Positions 17,798-27,187 are shown, counted from the first letter of the stretch. The stretch is DNA of 48,505 bases from Candidatus Bathyarchaeota archaeon (GCA_026014815.1 JAOZHP010000085.1:1-48505); one strand, 5' to 3'. Numbers and translations: made by a program. Notes: generated by a model not told the origin, from the letters alone.

Positions 17798-19690
17798 TCA
17801 GACTTTTTTCGCCTGTAAAGCCTTCTGGAGGAGCCTCTGAACCTCCTTAGGCTCGGCCTTTCCACGGACCTGACCCATAATAATACCCATAAGGGCGCCC
17901 ATCGCGCGCATACCTCGCTCCGCGATGAGATCAGCTTTCTCCTCAACAAGGGAAGCCACCAGGTCCTCCAAGTCGTCACCTGACATTAGCTCAAATCCTA
18001 GAGCACCTAGTGCATCCTTCCCGGTCTTACCCGGATTATTGGACAGCCATGTCAGAATCTCTGGTATCGATTCCTTGACAGCGTTCCCTGTTTTAACCAG
18101 CTTGAATGTGTCCCTTATGTTATCTTCTGTAAGTGCCTCAACTGGGACGCCGTCTCTCCGAAGCTTTGTAAGGTCCTCAGTCAATGTGACCGCGAGTAAG
18201 GTCGTGCTTAGCCCCTCGGTAGCCAACTCCTCGAAGAGATGCAGGTAGTCTGAGTCTAGTATCTGTGTGACGAGTTTCTCGTTGAGTTCGTATTCTTTCT
18301 GGTATTTAGCTAGCTTGACCTCAGGCATGTCTGGAAGGTTTGAGCCGATGTAGGCTATCCTCTCTGGTGTTATTTGCACTGGCTTGATGTCAGTCTCAGG
18401 GTACATACGCGCCGCGCCGGGTCTCGGCCTCGTGAACCTTGTTGTGCCGTCGGGATTAGATGATCTTGTTTCGGCGGGTACTCCGTCAAGAGCTTGGATC
18501 GCTCTGTCCACGACCGCTACGAGAGCTGCTTTGCATTTGCTTTCCATGTCAGCGACGATGACGACGGCGTCCTCGGTTTCTGTCTTCAGTGTTTTCCTGA
18601 GCTTATCCACCTCGTCCTGAGTGATCTTGTAGCTAGGAAGCTCGTCTGTGTGGAATATACCTCTGACGCCCCCCATGAATTTGGCGTGGTCGCTCATCTC
18701 AGTGCCTAAGCGCCTGTTGGGGCACAGTTCCTTGCCTATGAGGCCGTTGAATCCCTTGAGCTTGACTGCGTAGACCTTTCCGCCTCTTTTGAGTGAGTTA
18801 AGCAGAATGTTGGACTTGGTTTTCGCGAATACCTCAGAAACATCCATCATGTTCTTTGTGATGTCCTTCGCATTGACGCCTCTGGACTTCAACTCTTCTG
18901 CGATCTCTAGGAGTGTCGCCTGTCTCTGGGCTTCGTACTCTACAATTGTTGTGAGCATTCCTAGGTCTTGGGCTCCCTTGATCTCGATGATGGCGCCGTT
19001 CTTGATGCTGACATTGATGTCCTGTCTGATAGTGCCCAGTCCTCTTCGGACCCTGCCCGTTGCCCTGAGGATGCCGCCGATCCTGGCTGCGACGTTATAC
19101 GCCTCCTGAGGAGTGTGCATGTCGGGGCCTGTGGTAACCTCGATAAGGGGGATGCCCAGCCTGTCGAGTCTATAGGTGATTGTGTCGCCGTCCTCGGCTA
19201 TCTTCCGGGCGGCGTCCTCCTCGATGGCAACTTGTTCAAGACTGTACGTCTTTCCATCCGCGGTGATCTCCCCGCCTAGGCTCACGACGCTGGTCCGCTG
19301 GAACCCGCCTGTGTTGCTTCCATCGACGACGGTTTTCCTCATTATCTGGATCTCGTCCACGGGGGTTCCCTTGGTCATGAGTGTGAAGGTTAATGCGATG
19401 TCCACTGCCTCCGAGTCCATGGGTCCCGGTGGTTCCTCGTCCATCTCGACGAGGCAGTTGGTCTTGTGGTCGGCTTGGTAGATGATTGTTTTTCCCTTGA
19501 GGAACTCAAATAGGGCGGCGGGGTCCACCTCACCTAGCTCGCTCTGCGCTGGCCTGAGCTTCCTCGTGAAAGTATAGTCGGGCTCATCACTGTTAAGTTC
19601 GGGTGGGCATGCACAGAACAGCTTGTGCTTGGTTGCGAGCTCTTGATGGACCTCGATGCCCACGGTGAGACCTAGCTTCTCGTAGTCCAT
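17798..19690 (-). CDS. gatE: Glu-tRNA(Gln) amidotransferase subunit E
   Basis: Archaeal GatE binds Glu-tRNA(Gln), phosphorylates the glutamyl group and transamidates it using ammonia from GatD. The GatB-like N-terminus shows GLTVGIEVHQEL, RKLRPAQSELGEVDP and EMDEEPPGPMD; then IRQDINVSIKNGAIIEIKGA and an AspRS-type insert with RMYPETDIKPV around residue 430, specific to GatE. The tail domain ends in GALMGIIMGQVRGKAEP, typical of GatB/YqeY tails. 630 aa is normal. Its ATG shares one base with the gatD stop codon (TAATG). Confidence 0.95.
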   Translation of the reverse strand: MDYEKLGLTVGIEVHQELATKHKLFCACPPELNSDEPDYTFTRKLRPAQSELGEVDPAALFEFLKGKTIIYQADHKTNCLVEMDEEPPGPMDSEAVDIALTFTLMTKGTPVDEIQIMRKTVVDGSNTGGFQRTSVVSLGGEITADGKTYSLEQVAIEEDAARKIAEDGDTITYRLDRLGIPLIEVTTGPDMHTPQEAYNVAARIGGILRATGRVRRGLGTIRQDINVSIKNGAIIEIKGAQDLGMLTTIVEYEAQRQATLLEIAEELKSRGVNAKDITKNMMDVSEVFAKTKSNILLNSLKRGGKVYAVKLKGFNGLIGKELCPNRRLGTEMSDHAKFMGGVRGIFHTDELPSYKITQDEVDKLRKTLKTETEDAVVIVADMESKCKAALVAVVDRAIQALDGVPAETRSSNPDGTTRFTRPRPGAARMYPETDIKPVQITPERIAYIGSNLPDMPEVKLAKYQKEYELNEKLVTQILDSDYLHLFEELATEGLSTTLLAVTLTEDLTKLRRDGVPVEALTEDNIRDTFKLVKTGNAVKESIPEILTWLSNNPGKTGKDALGALGFELMSGDDLEDLVASLVEEKADLIAERGMRAMGALMGIIMGQVRGKAEPKEVQRLLQKALQAKKV

Positions 19691-21021
19691 TATTCCATCC
19701 TCCCTAGGAACGGCGTCCTTGGGTTGTACTCGCCCACAAGGTTGGTGCGCATGAGCTTCTTCACCTCATCCAGATCCTCGGTCTGGCCGAGACACCACTT
19801 GAGCTTGACGTAAGCGGTCTCCCCGTGCATGTCCTCCATAGGTACGGCTCCTCGGTCTACAAGCTCCCTGCCGTGGCTGTACACGTTGAGGTTTACCCTG
19901 CCCCATGTGCACTGACTGACAATACCGACGAAGACGCTGTCCTTCCTCGCCCTTTCTACCATAGGCCAGAGTTTTTGGTGAACTTGTCCGAGACCCGTTG
20001 CCTCGATGATTATGCCCCTGAAGCCCTCGTTGAGGAAGTACTCCAGTGAAGCTGGGTGATAGTCAGGATGAAACTTGATCAGTGTAGCCTTGTCGCTGAA
20101 CTTGTTAAGTAGTTTAGGTTCGGAGTCCTGTCTTGGCCGGTACCTTTCGTTAAGCATTTCGATCTTGCCATTTTTGTATCGTGCAATGGGGAAGTCGTTG
20201 ACCGGCTGGAACGCGTACCTTGTGCTGGTGTGGCATTTCCTGACCTTTGTTCCTCTGAGGTAGCTGATTGACTCGTCGCTTGTGTTCTCGTGGAGACCGA
20301 TGCAGACTTCGGCGAAGGGTGCATGTGCAGCGGTGTATACGCCCCCCATGAGATTCGTTGCATTGTCGCTGCTGGGTCTGTCGCTGCTGCGTTGGCTGCC
20401 GACAAATATTACTGGACATGGAAGGTCTTGGAGAGCGAAGCTTATGGCGGCGCTGCTGTAGCTCATGGTGTCCGTGCCGTGAGTGAATATGATTCCGTCC
20501 GCCCCTGCCTTGATCTTCTTGTAGGCTCGCTTCGCCATCCCTGCCCAATGCTCCATGCCGATGTCCTCGCTGAACACGCTGTACAGGATGTCGGCGTCCA
20601 CGTCAGCGACCTCGACTAACTCAGGGACGATGCCCAATAGGTCCCTGCTGGTCATGGCGGATATTACGCCGCCGGTTACGTAGTCAACTCGGCTAGCTAT
20701 GGTTCCGCCTGTGCTGATAATACTGACCTTGGGGAGACCCTTCTCTGCTTCTGGTAGGGGTGGCTGCTTGAACTCGGGCTTGGGCGCTGTACCTACTTTG
20801 TTGATCTTCATGGTCTCGTTGTATGCTAGGCCCACGTTGTACCCTGAGACCATCTTGATTATGAGGTGCCAGTCGTCATATGTCTCGACGCGTGGCATCA
20901 AGCTTCCCCGGTACTGCTGCTGGTTGACAGTGACCTCAAGTCTGTCACCTATCTCGGCGCCAGCTGATTCAAGGGCCTTTCGCAGTGATCCTCTGTATCC
21001 GGTAAGCTTGTCCTCTGTCAT
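19690..21021 (-). CDS. gatD: Glu-tRNA(Gln) amidotransferase subunit D
   Basis: Supplies ammonia to GatE by an asparaginase-like glutaminase reaction. An N-terminal beta-barrel (residues 1-90) precedes the asparaginase-like domain with KVSIISTGGTIASRVDY (first catalytic Thr), TDILYS-type region, and THGTDTMSYSSAAISFAL with the second Thr-Asp pair. 443 aa fits. The gatDE operon is the archaeal route to Gln-tRNA and implies absence of a glutaminyl-tRNA synthetase. Confidence 0.95.
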   Translation of the reverse strand: MTEDKLTGYRGSLRKALESAGAEIGDRLEVTVNQQQYRGSLMPRVETYDDWHLIIKMVSGYNVGLAYNETMKINKVGTAPKPEFKQPPLPEAEKGLPKVSIISTGGTIASRVDYVTGGVISAMTSRDLLGIVPELVEVADVDADILYSVFSEDIGMEHWAGMAKRAYKKIKAGADGIIFTHGTDTMSYSSAAISFALQDLPCPVIFVGSQRSSDRPSSDNATNLMGGVYTAAHAPFAEVCIGLHENTSDESISYLRGTKVRKCHTSTRYAFQPVNDFPIARYKNGKIEMLNERYRPRQDSEPKLLNKFSDKATLIKFHPDYHPASLEYFLNEGFRGIIIEATGLGQVHQKLWPMVERARKDSVFVGIVSQCTWGRVNLNVYSHGRELVDRGAVPMEDMHGETAYVKLKWCLGQTEDLDEVKKLMRTNLVGEYNPRTPFLGRME

Positions 21022-21067
21022 TTAAACCAGAAAACGTAACAGTGTTTCACCTTAATAATTAGCGTGG

Positions 21068-21373
21068 TCAGATCATCTGGAAGTATGTTTCCTTCTCCGG
21101 CAGATACTCTGCTCCTCCGAGAAGCTCCTTGAACTCCTCGTAAAGCTGGCTGATACGTGGGTCCTCGTCGAGCGTGGCGGAGACCTTTTCATAATGTTCC
21201 TTGCTCTGGAACCTGTTGATCTCCATCCACCTGTCGGGGTCTTCTGAGTCCCTGTAGATCTCGATGCCGACGCATCCGCTCTCAAGGTATATCTCTATAG
21301 CCTGTTTCTCTATCGTGAAGTAATCTATGGTCTTGTCCTTGGGTATCCTGTAATAGTAGACCACGATGAACAC
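21068..21373 (-). CDS. Small dimeric alpha/beta-barrel (ABM/NIPSNAP-like) protein
   Basis: A 101-aa protein from a GTG start. The pattern FIVVYYYRIPKDK, GCVGIEIYRDSEDPDRWMEI, RFQSKEHYEKV and a final long helix matches the ferredoxin-like fold of small antibiotic-monooxygenase/NIPSNAP-type proteins, which form dimeric barrels. No specific activity can be assigned. It lies 46 bp upstream of gatD, on the same strand. Confidence 0.6.
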   Translation of the reverse strand: MFIVVYYYRIPKDKTIDYFTIEKQAIEIYLESGCVGIEIYRDSEDPDRWMEINRFQSKEHYEKVSATLDEDPRISQLYEEFKELLGGAEYLPEKETYFQMI

Positions 21374-21420
21374 GGCTAAACCCCACCAGTAATTGCGTTC
21401 CTTCCGTTAAAAAAACGATC

Positions 21421-22989
21421 TCACAGCCCTTTGGACACGTAGACGCCGTCGTATACGTAGCCTAGCCTGCGGTAATACTCCTTGGTTCCCAGTGCGCTCA
21501 TGACAATCATCTTGTTCATGTCATAGTTCTCGACAGCCGCTTTTTCGGCTTCCTCCATGAGTCGTTCACCCCAGCCTCTGTGCTGCCAGTCACTGCTATC
21601 CGTGCCTACTGGCGTCATCTCCCCGTAGACATGGAGTTCTCTGATGAGCGCTGTCTTCGAGGTTATCTCTGGTCTGTGGGACTCGTATCCCGGCAACCTT
21701 AGTCTGAGGAACCCAACAAGTGTACCGTTGTCGTCTTCGGCGCTGATGAACTCCTCGATGCCACTGGAGGCATCATAGTTCCTTCTGTAGATGTCCAAGC
21801 TGTCAGAGTCAATTGGGACGCCGTCTCTGGCTCGATGTCCAACTTCTCTACACCGTATACATTGGCAGCGCTTCCCATGCTCCTTGAGCCGTTCTTTGAC
21901 TAGGTCCCTGATATGGCTCTTGGTGATCCCGGCGCTTATCTGGTGGACGGGTATGTCTCTCTGGATCCGCATGATCCTTACCCACGGTGGCACCATCTCC
22001 TTGACTTTGCTGATGAGTTCTATCCCGTCCTCGTTTGTGAATGGAGTGTACTCACCGGCTTGCCACCACTCGTAGAGCTTGGTGCCCTCAATGACCAACG
22101 TGGGGTATATCTTGAGCATATCCGGCTTGAAGTCAGGGTTCTCAAAAATCTGCCTGAATCCCTCTAGATCCCTCTCTTTGGTGCTCCCCGGTAAACCAGG
22201 CATCATGTGATAACATATCTTGAGCGCCGAGTCCTTCATATTCCGAGTACCATCGATGACCTGTTGTAATGTGTGCCCCCGACCAACGAGTTCGTAGATG
22301 TCCTCGTAGACGTTTTGGACTCCTACCTCCACCCGTGTAGTGCCAAGCTCAAGCATCTCATCAATATTGCTGGGTTCAAGGCAGTCAGGCCTTGTCTCCA
22401 GAGTGATCCCGACGTTTCTTATGGGACTCGTCTCTGCGTGCTTCTTCGCCTCCGCCAAGGATGCTGAGGGTATCCCCGTCATCGCGTCGAGGCAGCCCTT
22501 CACGAAGCTCTTCTGATACTCTCTTGGGCTCGCAGGGAAAGTGCCCCCCATTATGATGAGGTCGATCTTGTCCACTGTATGCCCTATGGCTTCCAGTTGC
22601 TCCACGCGGCTCCTTACTTGACCATAGGGATCGAAATCATTCTGGATACCCCTCATGGCGGCGGGTTCATGCCCCGTATAGCTCTGGGGAGACTCGTTCT
22701 CCGGTCCACCCGGACAATAAGCACAGCGTCCGTGTGGGCACTCCATTGGCTTAGTCATGACAGCCACAACGTTCACACCACTGATGGCGCGAGTAGCCTT
22801 CCTCCTGAGAATTGGTATGAGGATTGGACGTTCCTCGGGAGCCAGAAGCTTGATGAGCTCGGCGTTGCTCGGTATCCTCCCCAAGTTGTACTTGCGGGAA
22901 ACCTGAAACTTTGCTTGCTCTAGGTCTTTCCGTGTCGGTTCCTGTATTTGGAGCAGAAGGTCTATGATCTCCCGAAGTTGAGGCAGCAA
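21421..22989 (-). CDS. elp3: Elp3 tRNA uridine(34) acetyl/carboxymethyl-transferase
   Basis: Radical SAM plus GNAT enzyme that starts modification of wobble U34 in tRNA. The radical SAM cluster motif is CPHGRCAYC with Cys84, Cys89 and Cys92, followed by the family's GPENESPQSYTGHEP. GGTFPASP and TRPDCLEP with the Lys/Glu-rich stretch lie in the TIM-like barrel. A zinc site CQCIRCREVGHR is near residue 385, and the C-terminal GNAT domain ends with GWGERLMEEAEKAA and YYRRLGYVYDGVYV. 522 aa from a TTG start. Archaeal Elp3 works without the other Elongator subunits. Confidence 0.93.
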   Translation of the reverse strand: MLPQLREIIDLLLQIQEPTRKDLEQAKFQVSRKYNLGRIPSNAELIKLLAPEERPILIPILRRKATRAISGVNVVAVMTKPMECPHGRCAYCPGGPENESPQSYTGHEPAAMRGIQNDFDPYGQVRSRVEQLEAIGHTVDKIDLIIMGGTFPASPREYQKSFVKGCLDAMTGIPSASLAEAKKHAETSPIRNVGITLETRPDCLEPSNIDEMLELGTTRVEVGVQNVYEDIYELVGRGHTLQQVIDGTRNMKDSALKICYHMMPGLPGSTKERDLEGFRQIFENPDFKPDMLKIYPTLVIEGTKLYEWWQAGEYTPFTNEDGIELISKVKEMVPPWVRIMRIQRDIPVHQISAGITKSHIRDLVKERLKEHGKRCQCIRCREVGHRARDGVPIDSDSLDIYRRNYDASSGIEEFISAEDDNGTLVGFLRLRLPGYESHRPEITSKTALIRELHVYGEMTPVGTDSSDWQHRGWGERLMEEAEKAAVENYDMNKMIVMSALGTKEYYRRLGYVYDGVYVSKGL

Positions 22990-23394
22990 GTCGAGTCAAA
23001 TGAAAGCTGGTTTGTTAAAAAGATTTACTAAAAATATTAATGTTGAAGATTAGCGAGTTTCATTTATACAAATTTAACGGTGGTTACTCATCAAACAAGG
23101 TCTTCTGACTCAGATAATTGACTTGTACAGGATGGGTTCGTCTAATGAACCACATCTAGGGCCCCGATTTTATCTGATATGAACTTGCACCAATATGGAA
23201 GATGCTTGCAGTCTATCAGATGCACCATTATCACTTTTAATTATATTTTTTAAACTAACATTTAAGTTGAATATTATAAACACAATCGATGACCTTACGA
23301 CCGTAATAGAGATCGCTCAACTGGTCTGGAGTTTATTATATTAACAAAAAATGAGAATCGGAGAAGTTTTAGAAAGAAATTGACGGAAAAAAGG
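22990..23394. other. 405-bp intergenic region with inverted repeats
   Basis: No credible coding frame, tRNA or known RNA is visible. A hairpin with a 9-bp stem and one bulged A is formed by GATGGGTTC (23131-23139) and GAACC-A-CATC (23147-23156). An 8-bp inverted repeat ATCTGATA (23172-23179) and TATCAGAT (23214-23221) follows. TGCACCA occurs twice (23186 and 23221). The 3' part is AT-rich. It is the longest gene-free stretch apart from promoter regions and may hold a small RNA. Confidence 0.4.
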
Positions 23395-24588
23395 TTAGAT
23401 GATTGTCAGGCTCTCGATGTCCCTCGGGTAATATGTGAGCCACTCACATCCATCCTCGGTGACAACTAGCGTATCGCTGTGCCTGAAACCCGCGTATCCA
23501 AGCTCGTAGATACCTGGCTCGATGCTCACCACCATCCCTGGCTCAAGAACTCTATCATTTCCCTGATCAAGGTAGGGAGGCTCGTGGCCTAGTAACCCTA
23601 ACCCGTGACCAGTGTGGTGCTTCACCAGCCCCCAGTAACCCGAGTCCTTGATGACCTTGTTCGCTGCCTTGTCTACGTCGGCGCATGTGTTCCCCGGCTT
23701 CAATGCGTCTGCAGCTGCTTCCTGAGACTTACACATGGCGTTGAACATCTTTTCCATCTTAGCCGTAGGCTTCCCTACGATCATTGTTCGTTCAAGCTCA
23801 CTACCGTATCCACCGATATCGGCGCCTGCGCCGGTGACAAGAACATCGCCGTCCTTGATGGGGCGGTTGATGTCTATGCTGTGAGGTATCGCGCTCTTCC
23901 AGCCCACTTGACCCCTGAATCCTGCTCCTACAGGTCTGCCCTTTACTGTCTCATAGTGGCTGCCTAGTGTCTTCCTCATGACGCTTGTGGCCTCAAGTGT
24001 GGCCAAGAGTCGTACCTCCACGTCGTAGAGACCTGGCCGGGTGTACTCTTGGAGATAGGTATGGGCAAGGTTGCCCCACTTGCAGCTCTCTTTGATGAGA
24101 TTGATTTCCTCCTCTGACTTGGTGACGCGTACATCCCACAGGTACTGGCTGTCTTTCACTAGCTCCGCGTTTGGAAGGAGATCGGTGAGCGGTGGACCAG
24201 TGTAACCCATGGTGCCCCCAGCTCCAGCTGGGTTGTCTGTTCCTATCTTTTTCTTGTGGTATCCTTTCTCTGTGAGCCACTCCGAGAAATGTTCCATGGG
24301 GTGCTTCTCACCGGGGTAATCTAGATATATGTGAGTTTCACCGATGAGCGGTGTCTGGAGTTTGAGGTGGTCTGACTCCAATAGTGGCCCCATGAAGATT
24401 GGTTTACCGTCAGGCTCCACTAGAAGGGCCGCTGGGCGCTCCGTGACCATGTGATAGAAGTGACTATAGTAGAAGATTGTGACTCCATTTGTTATGAGAT
24501 AGGCGTCCATCTCCTCTTGGCGCATATGTTCTCTGAGGGCTTCGAGGCGTCTGCCGTACTCGTTCCAACTGATTCTAAGCTTTGGCAA
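23395..24588 (-). CDS. M24 pita-bread protein, creatinase-like, with altered metal site
   Basis: A 397-aa protein with a creatinase/prolidase N-terminal domain and a C-terminal pita-bread domain. Compared with metal-dependent Xaa-Pro peptidases, only two of five ligands remain: His328 (HTGHGLG) and Glu357 (SIEPGI). The first Asp is Thr252, the second is Glu264 and the last Glu is Ser371 (FRHSD). Instead it has ELERT (residues 264-268), like the ALERT of creatinase, whose catalysis is metal-free, plus His236 (IPHS) near the creatinase His. A C-N hydrolase of the creatinase or ectoine-hydrolase kind is more likely than a prolidase. It is 48 bp downstream of an AbgB-like hydrolase on the same strand, so possibly an operon. 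Confidence 0.78.
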   Translation of the reverse strand: MPKLRISWNEYGRRLEALREHMRQEEMDAYLITNGVTIFYYSHFYHMVTERPAALLVEPDGKPIFMGPLLESDHLKLQTPLIGETHIYLDYPGEKHPMEHFSEWLTEKGYHKKKIGTDNPAGAGGTMGYTGPPLTDLLPNAELVKDSQYLWDVRVTKSEEEINLIKESCKWGNLAHTYLQEYTRPGLYDVEVRLLATLEATSVMRKTLGSHYETVKGRPVGAGFRGQVGWKSAIPHSIDINRPIKDGDVLVTGAGADIGGYGSELERTMIVGKPTAKMEKMFNAMCKSQEAAADALKPGNTCADVDKAANKVIKDSGYWGLVKHHTGHGLGLLGHEPPYLDQGNDRVLEPGMVVSIEPGIYELGYAGFRHSDTLVVTEDGCEWLTYYPRDIESLTII

Positions 24589-24636
24589 TTCAATCAGAAA
24601 AAACTGGAGGCTAGAGGATAAAACACCATCGAAGCC

Positions 24637-26082
24637 TTAGCCGTGAGGCTTCAATTGATCAAGCGGTGGCTTCATGTCAAGCGATATCGGCGATTTATAG
24701 ACGCGTCCCGTCATCTGTCTCTTCCACTCCTCCTTTGCCTCCTTGACTAGCTCCGGTTTGGTGAGGAGGTCGATAACGGTTCCAGCCATTACCTTCGTGG
24801 CGAACACAGTGGACTTGTGACCGATGCTTGTACCGTTTGACGCAGTGTTCTGCCAGCTGTGACCTGGAGCACCTACTATTGTGTAGACAGTCCTGAACTG
24901 GACGGTGGGTGTGTTCCATGCCACGTCGGCTACATCGCTGCTGCCACCGCCCTTTGTTCCCGCCCCAATGGGATCATAGATACGGGTGTTGAGGTTCACG
25001 TCCATAAGCTTCATGGCGTCAGGAAGCGTGCTCTTCATGAGCCCGATCTTCTTCTTTTCCCGTGGAATCGATTTGGCTAGCTCAGCCGCGAAAATTTCCT
25101 CTACCTCACTGTAGGTTGGGGCACCTATCTCCCTCATGTTTGCTATCGCCGTCTCTGCGAGAACCTTGTTCTCCATTCCGTTGTGGACTCCGCTAAGGAA
25201 CGTGACCTTGTGGGTTGTCCCTACCATCTTGTCTGCGCCGTCTGCGATGTCCAAGACCTTCTGGTAATACATGTCCACGAGTTCTCGTTCAGGAGCCCTG
25301 ACATAGTACCAGCTTCGGGCGTATGGTGGCACCACGTTGGGCTCGTGGCCACCATCCTCGACGACGTAGTGAATACGGGTCTCTTGGATCACGTGCTCAC
25401 GCATATAGTTGACGCCGATGTTCATGAGCTCCACAGCATCCATGGCGCTCACACCCATCTCAGGGCTCCCCGCCGCGTGACTCGCGATCCCATAGAACTC
25501 AAACTTTACGCTGTTCATGGCGTTTCCGCTGCGGAGAGTCGCTCCGTTGAAGCTACTGGGGTGATGACCTATACATGCATCCAGACCGTCGAAGACACCG
25601 TCACGGACCATGAAGACCTTACCGACAAGAGTTTCCTCGGCTGGGCAACCGAAGACCTTGATTGTACCTTTCACCTTGCCGTCGTCCATCGCTGCTTTGA
25701 CGGCAAGTCCGCCTCCCAGCGCCGTGGTCGCGTATCCATTATGCCCACATCCATGGCCAGCACCCCCCGCTACGAGGGGCTCCTTGTAGGGAACAGGTTT
25801 GTTGCTTATGCTTGGCAGCGCGTCCAGTTCACCCATTATTCCTATCACTGGGCCACCTGACCCGTATGTGGCTACAAACGCGGAAGGCATCCCCGCCACG
25901 CCTTTCTCCACGTGGAAGCCCTCCTTCTCTAGGAAATCTGTGAGTATCTTGGCTGTCTTGACCTCTTGGAGACCTACTTCAGCTAGCTCCCATATCCTCT
26001 GGTGGACATCCACCAGCATCTTCTCGTTCTCATCCACCCATTTTAAGGCTACTTTTTTACCATCAGACAATGAACTTACCAC
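24637..26082 (-). CDS. AbgB-like M20D amidohydrolase
   Basis: A 481-aa M20D peptidase related to the p-aminobenzoyl-glutamate hydrolase subunit AbgB. The metal site is intact: GHGCGHN with Cys112 and His114, PAEE with catalytic Glu149 and ligand Glu150, GHHP around His173-174, and the C-terminal PGHSWQN His. The inserted dimerisation domain starts about residue 185 (FYGIASHAAGSPEMG). Family members cut amide bonds to amino acids or aminobenzoyl-glutamate; substrate here is unknown. The protein is cytosolic, with no signal peptide. The creatinase-like gene follows directly. Confidence 0.88.
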   Translation of the reverse strand: MVSSLSDGKKVALKWVDENEKMLVDVHQRIWELAEVGLQEVKTAKILTDFLEKEGFHVEKGVAGMPSAFVATYGSGGPVIGIMGELDALPSISNKPVPYKEPLVAGGAGHGCGHNGYATTALGGGLAVKAAMDDGKVKGTIKVFGCPAEETLVGKVFMVRDGVFDGLDACIGHHPSSFNGATLRSGNAMNSVKFEFYGIASHAAGSPEMGVSAMDAVELMNIGVNYMREHVIQETRIHYVVEDGGHEPNVVPPYARSWYYVRAPERELVDMYYQKVLDIADGADKMVGTTHKVTFLSGVHNGMENKVLAETAIANMREIGAPTYSEVEEIFAAELAKSIPREKKKIGLMKSTLPDAMKLMDVNLNTRIYDPIGAGTKGGGSSDVADVAWNTPTVQFRTVYTIVGAPGHSWQNTASNGTSIGHKSTVFATKVMAGTVIDLLTKPELVKEAKEEWKRQMTGRVYKSPISLDMKPPLDQLKPHG

Positions 26083-26182
26083 GTATTTTGATGTTCAAAC
26101 AGGCTTTAACAGTAACTACGAAAAATGGATCATTGGTACCTAATCCCCTTATAGAGAACCTCGTAGCAGAGACTGACCAGAA

Positions 26183-26431
26183 ATGCAGTCCAAAAGATCA
26201 AGTTACCAGCAGTGTATCGAGGTCTTACAAGCCATAAAAGTGGGCATGACCCCAAAAGAGGTAAAGAAAATACTCCGGCTCAGCAGGTACAGCTACAAGT
26301 ACATAATGAACAGACTGCTGAGGAACCAGCTCGTCGAGCTAACAGAGAATGGTTATGAGCTCACAAACAAGGGAACTAACATCATCAATTATAACATTCC
26401 TGACGAGAAGGCCCCAAAGCTCTCTAGGTAG
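26183..26431 (+). CDS. Winged-helix DNA-binding protein, 82 aa
   Basis: A single small winged helix of the archaeal HTH_45-like kind: QCIEVLQAIKVGMTPKEVKK, the recognition segment RYSYKYIMNRLLRNQLVELT and the wing ENGYELTNKG. The basic N-terminus may contact DNA. It is divergent from the AbgB-like gene (100-bp spacer), so a local regulatory role is possible. It is not clearly of the type found in the 15.3-16.8 kb array. Confidence 0.72.
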   Translation: MQSKRSSYQQCIEVLQAIKVGMTPKEVKKILRLSRYSYKYIMNRLLRNQLVELTENGYELTNKGTNIINYNIPDEKAPKLSR

Positions 26432-26475
26432 TTGCGTACACTTTATTGGATTATCAACGCCGCCTTAGTGTAAGT

Positions 26476-26751
26476 CTATGTCTCTCTGACATATCTCAGC
26501 TTCAGATCCGAGACCATGCTATTGAAACCCCGCACCTCGTCCTCTGAGACATGGGGAACCAACTGTTCAACGATGTAGCTTGTGCAGTCTATCATCACTT
26601 TCGCCTTCTCAAGGTCCTTTACAGATTCCTTACCGTTTAATGGCACTCCCATGTACTGGATTGCTTTGCTGCTGGTGATGCTGATCATGAACCCCAGCAC
26701 CTGGTCAAACTCCAAGTCGAGGAGCCTCATCTCACCTGTTTTATCGGACAT
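26476..26751 (-). CDS. DUF1844-like protein
   Basis: A 91-aa all-helical protein. The pattern FDQVLGFMISITSSKAIQYM, GVPLNGKESVKDLEKAKVMI and a C-terminal LKLRYV follows the DUF1844 layout (two helical hairpins with a Gly-Pro linker and an LR-Y ending). Function is unknown. The ATG lies 62 nt downstream of the preceding minus-strand VOC gene's stop. Confidence 0.6.
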   Translation of the reverse strand: MSDKTGEMRLLDLEFDQVLGFMISITSSKAIQYMGVPLNGKESVKDLEKAKVMIDCTSYIVEQLVPHVSEDEVRGFNSMVSDLKLRYVRET

Positions 26752-26812
26752 GAAATTCTCAGATTTAACTATGATATGAAAAGAAAAAACTATCCATAAG
26801 CATATTTGGACG

Positions 26813-27187
26813 TTACTGGGTTGTGACCCTAGCGTCTCCTACCCGCTGAAGCCTGTTGCCCCCGGTATCCCACGCGTTGAAGTAACTCACCAAGTCAGGG
26901 ATATCAGTGATCTCTGTAACCTTGACTCCTTTACCTTCAAGATACTCACGAGTACCAACGATATCCTCGACGCCTATCGTGAATGTAGCGCCGCTCCCCT
27001 CTGACCCTTGGTTCAGCCCAAGCCTCGCGTCGTTACCCGAGGGCTTGAACTCGCACCACCCCACATCAGGAGAAATATACCACTCTAGGTAGAACCCGAA
27101 TATTTCCTCATAGAACTTCTTAGCTCTCACGATGTCCTTGACAGGAACCTGGACATACATTGACGTGTACTTGATTGGATAACTCAT
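26813..27187 (-). CDS. Glyoxalase/VOC superfamily protein
   Basis: A 124-aa single VOC domain with two beta-alpha-beta-beta-beta halves: YTSMYVQVPVKDIVRAKKFY then EIFGF, and FTIGVEDIVGTREYLEGKGV. FNAWDTGGNRLQ near the end is the usual closing strand with a metal-ligand position (Asn or Asp type). Substrate is unknown. A minus-strand TATA-like AATATATT lies about 20 nt before the ATG. Confidence 0.8.
   Translation of the reverse strand: MSYPIKYTSMYVQVPVKDIVRAKKFYEEIFGFYLEWYISPDVGWCEFKPSGNDARLGLNQGSEGSGATFTIGVEDIVGTREYLEGKGVKVTEITDIPDLVSYFNAWDTGGNRLQRVGDARVTTQ

Noticed and set aside
22751-22999. 82-codon minus-strand frame beside the elp3 start
   Set aside because: Overlaps elp3 in another frame and has shadow-like composition (Arg, Ser, Thr, Gly rich).
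25183-25860. 225-codon plus-strand frame
   Set aside because: Antisense to the intact AbgB-like gene, with a composition typical of a reverse-strand shadow.
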